A stretch of 64,000 bases of DNA, taken from positions 115,605,431-115,669,430 of the forward strand of contig CM053146.1 of NCBI GenBank assembly GCA_028571685.1, read 5' to 3'. The translations under genes were made by a program, and so were the position numbers. The notes under the pieces are model-generated. The model saw only the letters and a list, made by a program, of their open reading frames with translations, was not told where the DNA came from and searched no databases. The stretch comes from Heterohyrax brucei. Taxonomy: Eukaryota; Chordata; Mammalia; Hyracoidea; Procaviidae. This document shows, one piece after another, positions 56,276 to 64,000 of this stretch; the first letter of the stretch is position 1; each line of letters starts with the position of its first letter.

Positions 56276-56767
56276 CCAGTCCAGAACACTATGTGGAATG
56301 CGGAGGTGGAAAATTCTTCCAGTTGATGTTGCTTCCCTTAAAAAAAAAAGGGGGAAGATTAAAATACTTGCTAGTTTTGCCCCAGCAGTGCCTCTGTGAA
56401 ACAACCCTGTCTTAGTTACCCAGTGTGCTATAACAAAAATACCACAAGTAGATGGTTTTACCAAACAGAAACCTATTTTTCTCAGTTTAGGAGGCTAGAA
56501 GTCCAAGTTCAGAATGCTAGCTCTACTGGAGGGATTTCACTCTCTTTATTGGCTTTGAAGGGAGGGCCTTTCTCTTTTCAGCTTCTGTTTCTTCCTCCAT
56601 GGTGATCTTCACGTGGCTTGACATCTATCTTCCCCATCTCTGCTTGCTTGTTGTAGTTTAATCTGTCCTTCTGTATCTCAAATTGGCTAAAGACACACGC
56701 TATACTGATACTGCTTCATTAACACAACATAGAAAACCCATTCTCAAATATGATTATCAACATTGCT

Positions 56768-56930
56768 ATAAACAAAAAAACCTACTGTCATCAAGTCAAT
56801 TCAGACTCACGGCAACCTTATAGGATACAGTAGAACTCTCCACAGAGTTTCTAAGCAGCGTCCCGTGGATTCGAACTACTGACCTTTAAGGTTAGCAGAG
56901 TAGCTCTTCACCATTGTGCCTCCGGGATTT
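56768..56930 (-). mobile_element. AfroSINE, antisense (triplet member 1)
   Basis: AAACCTACTGTCATCAAGTC, ATAGGATACAGTAGAACTCT, GTGGATTCGAACTACTGACC, TTCACCATTGTGCCTCCGGG. Its right flank is ACCACAGGTATA. Confidence 0.93.
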
Positions 56931-56943
56931 AACCACAGGTATA

Positions 56944-57109
56944 AAACCGAAGCCCAATCCACTGCTGTTGAGTCGATTCCAACTCATAGGGACCCTATAG
57001 GTAAGTGTAGAACTGCCCCACAGAGCTTCTGAGGAGCACCTGGCAGATTTGAACAGCCCACCTTTTAGTTAACAGATGTAGCACTTAACCACTACGCCAC
57101 CAGAGTTTT
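56944..57109 (-). mobile_element. AfroSINE, antisense (triplet member 2)
   Basis: AAACCGAAGCCCAATCCACT, GCTGTTGAGTCGATTCCAAC, GAGGAGCACCTGGCAGATTT, CACTTAACCACTACGCCACC. Flanked on both sides by ACCACAGGTATA. Confidence 0.95.
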
Positions 57110-57122
57110 CACCACAGGTATA

Positions 57123-57274
57123 ATCCACTACCATCAAATCCATTCTGACTCACGGTGACCCTATAGCACAGAGTACAATTACCGCATAGAGTTTCCAAGG
57201 AGTGCCTGGTGGATTCAAACTGCCGACCTGTTAGTTAGCACAAGTAGCACTTAAATGCTACGCCACCATAGTTT
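57123..57274 (-). mobile_element. AfroSINE, antisense (triplet member 3)
   Basis: ATCCACTACCATCAAATCCA, GTTTCCAAGGAGTGCCTGGT, GGATTCAAACTGCCGACCTG, ATGCTACGCCACCATAG. Flanked by ACCACAGGTATA and ACCACAGGTATG. Confidence 0.94.
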
Positions 57275-57335
57275 CCACCACAGGTATGGGGGTTAGGGTT
57301 GACAACACAGTTTTGGGAGGACACAATTCAATCCA

Positions 57336-57612
57336 TAAGAAGACTAAGGAAGGTGATAACGAGGAAGTGTAATCAGCCTCAGGCAGAGATTGCTGAGACC
57401 CTGCCAAAAGCAGTAACCCTGTCAACACGCCACGGCCTGGGAATACTGGGAAGAAAGGATGGCGTGGCAAATGCTGTCTCCCACAGCCAACAGAGGGCTC
57501 AAGTGTGAGTGCACTGAGCCTATGGAGAAGGGCAGGGAGAGGGGCCTGGCCCCAGCTAAAGCAGCCCAGAGAGCCTGGGCCGGGTTTCCAGTAACAAGAA
57601 GAGGGATGTCTT
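57336..57612. other. Short unique stretch
   Basis: No feature recognised. Confidence 0.4.
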
Positions 57613-58005
57613 CATCATGTCACGCTGCCATAACAAAAAATGTCACAAATGGCTAGCTTTAAAGAACAGAGGTATATTTTCTGAGAGTTCAGGAGGTTAG
57701 AAGTCCCCAGCTCAGGACATCAGCTCTAGGGGAAGTGCTGCTTCATCTCTTGTAGCTTCTGGTACCTGGCAACAACCCTCGCTGTCCCCAGCTTGTGCAT
57801 TAATCTGCCTCTGCTGGCTCATAGTGTCTGTCTCCCCCTGTGTGTGTCTCTGTGCATATTCTGCTCTTTTTATAAGACACCTCTCAGGAGCGGCCTCATT
57901 AACATAACGAAAGAAAATCCCTAGTCCCTAACAGGGTCACAATCACAGGCACAAAGGTTAAGACTTCAGCATAACTTCCTGGGGGATACAAGTCAATTCA
58001 TAACA
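57613..58005 (-). mobile_element. MaLR-type LTR, antisense
   Basis: TGTCACGCTGCCATAACAAA, GTTCAGGAGGTTAGAAGTCC, TAAGACACCTCTCAGGAGCG, GGATACAAGTCAATTCATAA. The last block is the reverse of the LTR start. Older than the 500-bp subfamily. Confidence 0.8.
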
Positions 58006-58742
58006 ACTAGAGAGAAAGAAGGTAACCGAGCCTCTACCTAGCTGATGATAAGTCAGCATAATCACAGACAAAACACCTGAGCACCTAGCTAGTTGCCATG
58101 TACACAGCAGGTGCTCAATTAAAAACTTGCTGGTGATGGAGTTAAATGTGACTTCCTAGGCAAGGCCTGCTTTACCATAAGCAAAGTAAGTGTCAGCTGA
58201 ATCGAATTCAATTGAAATAGGCAGCGGGTTAGTGGTGTAATTTGAGGAGCAATGGAAAAAACGTTTCCCTTCCCACAGCTCTCTCCTATTGGAGCTGACA
58301 GAATGTTGGAAACTTCCACATTGCTCTTTTGGGTTAAGGGGCCAGTGAAAATCTTGTTGAAAGGCAAATGTTGCCTGGAAAGAGTACCCCTTGAAACTAC
58401 TACGGTCCATCGTTCTTCCATCATGGCACATGGGATTCAGCTCAAGAGCAGCACTGACCCATTTGCAGGCATCGCCTGCAGTTCTGAAGAGGAGACTGGG
58501 TGGCTCAGCAGGAAGCAGCACTGTGAGGGATCACTGATGTCTGCCATGTGTGGAAAGGCGTTCTGTACAAGAGGTGCCCTGCGTTCTCCATCCCTGCCCC
58601 TGCATCCTTGAAGACATCAGCCCTATCAAAGAACAGACCCTAAGGGAATGTAAGCTGGAGTGGACAGCCACAGTTAGGAAGGGTCCAGAGCAGGAGATTT
58701 TTGCCAAAATGCAAGCCATCACACAGACACCTGGTGGGCTAC
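58006..58742. other. Unique island with overlapping frames
   Basis: Repeat-poor. Frames of 101-121 codons overlap on both strands at 58119-58611, without recognisable motifs. Overlap on both strands argues for a compositional cause. Not called as a gene. Confidence 0.35.
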
Positions 58743-59110
58743 ATGTTGTTTCTCAGGGTTGCTGTGACACAGTACTACACACTGGGTGGCTTATAAGAAC
58801 ACCAACTTACTTTGTCACAGTTCTAGAGCCTAGGTGTCCAAGTTTAGAGTGTCACCTGGGCCATTTCTCTCTGTCCTAGCTCCGGTGATGGCTGCTGACC
58901 CTTATTTTGTGGCTACAGTCTCCACCTTATTGTCACATGGCATTCTTTCCCATGCATCTCTGTGTCTCTTTGATAAGGACGCCACTTGATGCCACTCATA
59001 CTGGCTTAGGACTCACCTTCGGCCAGTATGATCTCACATTAACCTCACTGATAACATCTTCAAAGACCCTGTTTCACAGGAACCGGGGGTCACAACTTCA
59101 ACATTTCTTT
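58743..59110 (-). mobile_element. MLT1-like LTR, antisense
   Basis: GTTTCTCAGGGTTGCTGTGA, CTGGGTGGCTTATAAGAACA, CACAGTTCTAGAGCCTAGGT, GAACCGGGGGTCACAACTTC. Typical antisense MLT1/MST landmarks. Confidence 0.75.
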
Positions 59111-59207
59111 GAAGAAGACAAAATTTCAATACACAACAGGTAAAATGAGGACACTGGGTGCCAATGTGAGTTGTAGGGTAGGGACTGGAATAAGTATTTC
59201 CCCCCCC

Positions 59208-59410
59208 CCAAAAAAAACCAACACCATCAAGTCAATTCTAACTCATCTCAGACCTATAGAAGAGAGTCGAATTGCCTCACAGGGTTCTAAGGCTGTGATA
59301 TTTATGAAAGCAGACTGGCACATTTTTGTCCCATAGAGTGACTGGTGGGATAGGAATGCCAACCTCTCATATAGCAGCTGCACTCTTTAACCATACACCA
59401 CCAAGAAGCC
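59208..59410 (-). mobile_element. AfroSINE (long form), antisense
   Basis: A C-run and A-run, CCAACACCATCAAGTCAATT, CACAGGGTTCTAAGGCTGTG, ATATTTATGAAAGCAGACTG, TTTAACCATACACCACCAAG. Well diverged. Confidence 0.85.
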
Positions 59411-59756
59411 AAACTTGGCCTACTTTAGTCTTGTCTCAGGGAACAATTACTATGGCCTGTACAGTCTAGAGAGCAACCGTAGCTTTTATTCCTTCATTAC
59501 ATGTGTTTGTCTGATGCTTCTCAAACTTTCTGTCAAGTTTCCCCAGTGGCAGAGGGGAGTACGTAGGTTACGTCTTGGGCATCTGGTGATAATGCCAACA
59601 GCCTGACAAAAGACAACTGTATCTTTGAAGCCTTGGTTTTAACTTATAAATTCATGTAAAATGTCCACTTTATCATATAACTGTTTGCTTTGACATAAAT
59701 ATATTTAAGTTACTTCTCAGTTACTTTAGAGTAATGTTATCTACTATACCAAGTCA
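59411..59756. other. AT-rich unique sequence
   Basis: Nothing recognised. Confidence 0.4.
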
Positions 59757-59916
59757 GAAAAGCCTGGTGACATAGTGGTTAAGTGCTATGGCTACTCATC
59801 AAAAGGTCAGCAGTTCAAATCCACCAGGTGCTCCTTGGCAACCATATGGAGCAGTTCTACCCTGCCCGGTAGGATCACTATGAGTTGGAATCAACTCAAG
59901 AGCAGAGGGTATAACA
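59757..59916 (+). mobile_element. AfroSINE, sense
   Basis: AAAGCCTGGTGACATAGTGG, TTAAGTGCTATGGCTACTCA, AGGTCAGCAGTTCAAATCCA (B-box), CCAGGTGCTCCTTGGCAACC, ATCACTATGAGTTGGAATCA. Confidence 0.94.
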
Positions 59917-60435
59917 GGTAAAATCCAAATTCTCGTGGACTTAGAACTCTCATAAAGTGCAGGTGACTGTGTCTGGGCAATAGGTGGCCTTCCCCTTAGT
60001 TTTGTGACTCCGTCTTCCTTCAAGACTTCCGAGTCTTAGCAGTTCAAATGATCAATAGGGAAACAGACTTTCTTAACTCTTTAGCCCAGAACTGACTTCA
60101 CTGGCTTCACATTCCATGAGCAAAAATTAGTCACACAGCTCTAGTTAAATGCAAGTGGAGCTGGGCAATACAATCTGTGATCAGCCAGCAACAACTCTAG
60201 GGAACTGACGAGACTTCCCCTCACCAGTCAATGGGTTACTTCTCCATCTCCCCAAATTTGAAAGAAAAATTGATCTTCCAGAAAGATGTAATTAGTTTTA
60301 TCCCATGTTTTTTTCTCATTCCAAGCACATTATCACCTACTCCCGGTGGGGTATCTATCCCAATTTAGGTAATGTAGCCTTTCTCCAACCCTTACCCAAC
60401 AACTCAGATTGGCTTCTAGTATCTTGATACCACCT
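59917..60435. other. Unique sequence, nothing recognised
   Basis: No gene or repeat that I can name. Confidence 0.4.
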
Positions 60436-60550
60436 GTTACGGATTGAGTTTTTTCCCTGTGAAAGATGTGTTGAAGTCCTAACCTCTGGTACATGTGACC
60501 TTGTTTGGAAATAGAGTCTTTGAAGATGTTACACATGAGATCATGTTAAC
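60436..60550 (+). mobile_element. MLT1-like LTR start, sense, truncated
   Basis: TGTTACGGATTGAGTTTTTT, TGTTGAAGTCCTAACCTCTG, TTGTTTGGAAATAGAGTCTT. The right part is replaced by RTE sequence, and I do not see it resume. Confidence 0.78.
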
Positions 60551-60925
60551 TTATGCTGTGATATTTTCAATTGCGTCATTTGCATGTAAAATCTGGACCG
60601 TAATGAATAAGGTAGACTGAAGAAGAACTGACACCTTTGAACTGCGGTGTTGACAAAGAATACTGAATATACCGTGGGCTGCCAGAAAAACAAATAAATC
60701 TTTCTAGGAAGAGGCACAACTAGGATGTTTCTTAGAAACAAGAATGGCAAAACTTAGTCTCACGTACCTTGGACAAGTTATCAGGAGTAATCAGTCCTTA
60801 AAGAAGGACTTCGTATACTTGGTAAACTAAAGAGTGAGCCAAAGCATAGGAAAAAGCTGAGCAGCCTTTCATTCTGTTGTACTTGAGGTTGCCATGAGTC
60901 GGAACCAACTCAACAGCACATAATG
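60551..60925 (+). mobile_element. RTE-type LINE 3' end, sense
   Basis: GATATTTTCAATTGCGTCAT, CTTTGAACTGCGGTGTTGAC, CTCACGTACCTTGGACAAGT and the end GCCATGAGTCGGAACCAACT, CAACAGCACATAATGAAGC. About 60 bp are deleted before the tail (from AGAGTGAGCCAAAGCATAGG to GCAGCCTTTC). Confidence 0.9.
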
Positions 60926-60942
60926 AAGCAATAAAAGGAAAA

Positions 60943-61062
60943 AAATCTGTTGCCATTGAGTCAGCTCTGGCTCATAGTGACCCAGTAGGGCAGAGTAGAA
61001 CTGCCCCATAGAGTATCCAAGGGGTACCTGGTAGATTCGAATTGCTGACCTTTTGATTATAA
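60943..61062 (-). mobile_element. AfroSINE, antisense, partial
   Basis: AATCTGTTGCCATTGAGTCA, GGGCAGAGTAGAACTGCCCC, GAGTATCCAAGGGGTACCTG, AGATTCGAATTGCTGACCTT. The A-box side is missing. Confidence 0.92.
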
Positions 61063-62698
61063 TAGTCCATTTTTTATAAAATTCAATTTCTGCTTTATAG
61101 CCTCCAATTTTAAGAGACCATCCCATTTGAGCTCTTTGTCTCTCCACTCCCTCCTTCTCTCCCTCTCAATCCGGTTAGGTACCATCAGGATTTTGAAAGT
61201 GGGCCCAATGCCATGTTAAATATTGCCAGGAAATGGCTGGCTGGCTGTCCACCAAGAAGCTTTCCAAAGTGGCATTATCTTAATGAATTTTTCACGGCCC
61301 AAGGTCTGGCCAGAAGACTTACTGGTCCAAAAATTCAATCTCGTTAGTGTTCCAAGATTTGCTCACTTACAAAGGCTGACTTACATGAACTAAACTCACA
61401 AAACACCAAAACTTATAACTAGAATGTCAGTATTTCTATTGACAAGGAGATATACAACTGTCAAGGAGACAAAATATTCAAACTCTTCTTCCTAGTACTT
61501 TTTCTTCCTGAAGAAAATCTACTGAGGGAATCAAATTGTGATCACAAAGCTCCTTGATGAGTCTGGAGGCACAGCGAGGATAGTTCAGTTAGATGACCTG
61601 AAAGATTAATGGCGTCATGACTGGGGCCTAATGAACCCATAGCCACTGAAACATTCCTACCAGCTTTCCAGGGCTCCCTCTGATCCACCCAGAGTCTTAG
61701 TTCTATGTTTACCAGTTTCTCTTGATTGACACATTCTTTCTTTAGACACATCCACACCATCAGTCAAGTTCTGCCAGACCCAAGCTGTGCTAGGACAGAC
61801 ATTTTACCTCTGAGGTGTGTTTTCATATGGCTGGCCTTATCCACTGTGTTTATTTTATAACCCAGCTCGAAGAATTTGGAAGAAGAGAAGAGGGAAATAA
61901 CAAGGAACTCACTTTTGTCTTGCCTATACCAACTGATGCTATCCTAAAATGGAATTTAGGAACACACTGGAGGTCTCAACTGAAGAGACTGGATATTTGT
62001 AGATCCTTGTTGGGGAGGAAAAAAAATGTTTCTGTCTCCTGCCTACAGGCCTCCTGGGCATGGTTGTAACTCAGAGCTGCTGGCAGCAGATGAACACTGA
62101 AAGATGAGTCCTAATTAAAGCCAAGAAAGTCTGCCAAGTTCAGTGCCAGGGAAGACCATCAACTTCACTTGCACTGGGTGAGAACTAGGCATTGAATAGA
62201 AGATCAGGTAAAGATCAGAAGTCATGGTACAGGAAACAGGCCTGGAAACCAATGGTGAAAAGAGTTCAGGTGAGACAATAAAGGGTGGCAACGTAAAGAA
62301 GTTCAGGACACCAGAATCTCCACCTTATTGGGTGCTAACCACACAGCTGAGCCAGGTACCGAACTATCTGGAAAAGTCTTCCTTTTAAATGGCTTTTGCA
62401 ACATGGAAAAGCAATCTCATGGGTGGTGAAGAAAAGGACTCAAGGACAGAGACACATGAGGAACAGCCAGCACAGTCAGATTGCTTTCACATCCAACTAG
62501 GATATACAAAAATAAGAACCCTACCTTGAACAATCAGCTCCAACAATAACTGAAAACAACGTCTACAGCTCACGTTACCTCCCTGAGCCTTCATTATCTC
62601 TCCTGTTTAATGAGGGGTTTGAACTCAGTGTTTTCAAGATTCTTTCCTAATACACGATAACACTGTCGATTATATTTTACATCTTCCTAAAGAAACAT
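61063..62698. other. Long unique stretch
   Basis: No gene or repeat recognised over 1.6 kb. Short frames at 61542-61760 (reverse) and 61815-62069 (forward) lack motifs. Confidence 0.45.
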
Positions 62699-62855
62699 CT
62701 GGAGCCCTGTGGCATAGTAGTGAGAGCTTGGTGGCCAGTCAGAGGACTGGTGGTCTGAATCTACCAGCTGCTCCTCGGAAACCCCAGGAGGCAGCTCTCC
62801 TCTGTCCTGTATAAGGTCTCTATGAGTCAGAATAGACTCAACAGCAACAGGTAGC
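62699..62855 (+). mobile_element. AfroSINE, sense
   Basis: CTGGAGCCCTGTGGCATAGT, GGTGGTCTGAATCTACCAGC, TGCTCCTCGGAAACCCCAGG, TCTATGAGTCAGAATAGACT, CAACAGCAACAGG. Confidence 0.93.
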
Positions 62856-62899
62856 CACGTATCTATCAATACCCTGTACTGAAAAGACCAGCCTCTGGA

Positions 62900-63415
62900 A
62901 AAAAAAGATTCTTTGTTTTGGTTTTTACTAAATTCATAACATATATACATAAAAGTACACACACCAGAACTGCATAAAAGTAAACACAGCCTTGTAACTA
63001 GCTCTCAGATTATTGTGGTTGTCATTTGTTGCCAACTCATCGAATCTGACTCATAAGCAGGATATTTACCAACATCTTCTCCAGTCACACTCCAGCCCCC
63101 CCACCAACAAAAAACCACCATCCTGACCTCAGACAAGATGAGTTTTGCCTGTTTTATAAACTTACATAAATTGAACCATACAGGACGCTCTTGCCTGTGT
63201 CTGGCATTTTCAATCAGTTATTATGTGTGAGACTCACCCGTGTTGTTGCATGTAGCTAGGGTTAGTTATTTTTTGCTTTATAGTATTACATTGTATGACT
63301 GCACCACAACATATTTTCAATGGACATTTAAGTTAATCCCTGTTTTGGTATTAGGAGGAATGCTACTGTGAACATCTTTGTGCGTGTTCTTGGGTATACA
63401 TTTGCAAACACTTCT
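62900..63415 (-). mobile_element. Old L1 3' region, antisense
   Basis: CCACCATCCTGACCTCAGAC, AGTTTTGCCTGTTTTATAAA, CATTGTATGACTGCACCACA, ATGGACATTTAAGTTAATCC, TGCTACTGTGAACATC. Classic antisense L1M pattern. A short RTE/SINE-like tail (GTCATTTGTTGCCAACTCAT) may lie inside near 63020-63055. Confidence 0.75.
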
Positions 63416-63740
63416 ATATTGCTTATCTATTACTGTGCAACAAATTATTACAAACTTAAAATAGCATATGTATTATCTAACAATTTCTGTGGGTTGAGAG
63501 TCCAAACAAAGCCAGCTGGGTTCTTGTCTTGAGGGCTGTTGCAAGACGTCTGCCAGGAGTGAAGTCTCATTGAAGGTTCAGTTAGAGAAAGATCTATTTC
63601 TAAGTTCACATGGTTGTTGGCAGAATTCAGTCTCTCAAAGACTGTTGGACCAGACCATGGGCCTTGGTTCCTAGCTAGCTGCTGGTCAGAGGCCATACTC
63701 GGCGCTTCTGAATCCATTACCAAAGATGGAAGCTATGATT
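63416..63740 (-). mobile_element. Old MLT1/MER-type repeat, antisense
   Basis: TTGCTTATCTATTACTGTGC, AACAAATTATTACAAACTTA and TTTCTGTGGGTTGAGAGTCC resemble the start of antisense MLT1-like repeats. The reverse frame 63448-63723 lies in it and is not supported. Confidence 0.55.
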
Positions 63741-63802
63741 TTATGTAACATACTCTTGCAAGAGACACCCCCTCACATTTGCTGTATCTTGAGGGGTAAG
63801 AA

Positions 63803-64000
63803 GGAGCCCTGGTGGTGCAGTAGTTAAGAACTCAAGTGCTAACTGAAAAGTCAGTGGTTCAAACCTGTGAGCCACTCCGTAGGGGCAGGATGTGGCAGTC
63901 TGTTTCCACAAAGCCTGTGAAAAAGCCTTTCAAAACTGATGGAGAAGTTTTGCTCTGTTCTATACAGTTGCTGTGAGTCAGAATTGACTTGACTACAACA
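63803..64000 (+). mobile_element. AfroSINE (long form), sense, cut by window end
   Basis: AGGAGCCCTGGTGGTGCAGT, AGTTAAGAACTCAAGTGCTA, GTCAGTGGTTCAAACCTG (B-box), GGATGTGGCAGTCTGTTTCC, TGCTGTGAGTCAGAATTGAC, then the edge. Confidence 0.95.

Larger units (their letters stand above)
56408..57335 (-). mobile_element. MaLR-type LTR, antisense, split by three AfroSINEs
   Basis: The left part 56408-56767 starts TGTCTTAGTTACCCAGTGTG and CTATAACAAAAATACCACAA. The right part, from about 57288, ends GGGAGGACACAATTCAATCC. Three antisense AfroSINEs in a row separate the parts. Confidence 0.82.

Noticed and set aside
56768-57287. CRISPR-like direct repeats
   Set aside because: The repeated 11-mers are target-site duplications between SINEs; spacing and flanks are SINE bodies in a mammalian genome.
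58119-58611. Overlapping 101-121 codon frames as genes
   Set aside because: Open on both strands in overlapping registers without motifs; not separable from chance.

Overview
The window is mammalian nuclear DNA, most likely from an afrotherian and probably a proboscidean (elephant lineage). The evidence is about 29 copies of a tRNA-derived SINE whose 3' end matches the RTE-type LINEs lying beside it (the AfroSINE/RTE pair), together with LINE-1, L2, MIR and solo MaLR-type LTRs. I found no intact host protein-coding gene. Nearly every long reading frame is a piece of a retrotransposon or is compatible with chance. Repeat names come from pattern recognition, not from a database search.

Layout: 1-3192 is the 3' part of a fairly young L1 with an internal deletion. 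3193-9745 is an older L1 split by two MaLR LTRs and an RTE with a twin-priming inversion, and a second L1 3' end follows to 10860. 10861-28240 is mostly unique sequence with scattered AfroSINE, RTE, MIR and old LTR copies. It includes an AfroSINE carrying a 99-bp copy of DNA from 913 bp away. 28240-32480 is another old L1 broken by a SINE and two RTEs.

32481-42592 is a nest inside one RTE. A full-length L1 (32592-39767) sits in it with a 15-bp target-site duplication, and an antisense RTE (40451-41612) forms a kilobase-scale inverted repeat with the host RTE. The full-length L1 has a complete 5'UTR, ORF1, ORF2 and 3'UTR but is dead: there is a nonsense codon in ORF1, and frameshifts, stops and endonuclease motif losses in ORF2.

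42660-45065 is an L2 broken by SINEs, an antisense L1 end and a MaLR LTR. 46136-50240 holds L2 and L1 debris with a second SINE carrying a locally templated insert. 50240-64000 alternates solo LTRs, AfroSINE clusters, RTE tails and unique spacers. No tRNA, rRNA, CRISPR or prokaryotic feature is present.

The elements interact as parasites of one another. L1 and RTE supply reverse transcriptase, and AfroSINE carries an RTE-like tail and so probably depends on RTE. The most unusual observations are the two local templated insertions inside SINEs, the head-to-head RTE inverted repeat, the SINE clusters that reuse one target site, and an unclassified palindromic repeat at 27.3-27.7 kb.
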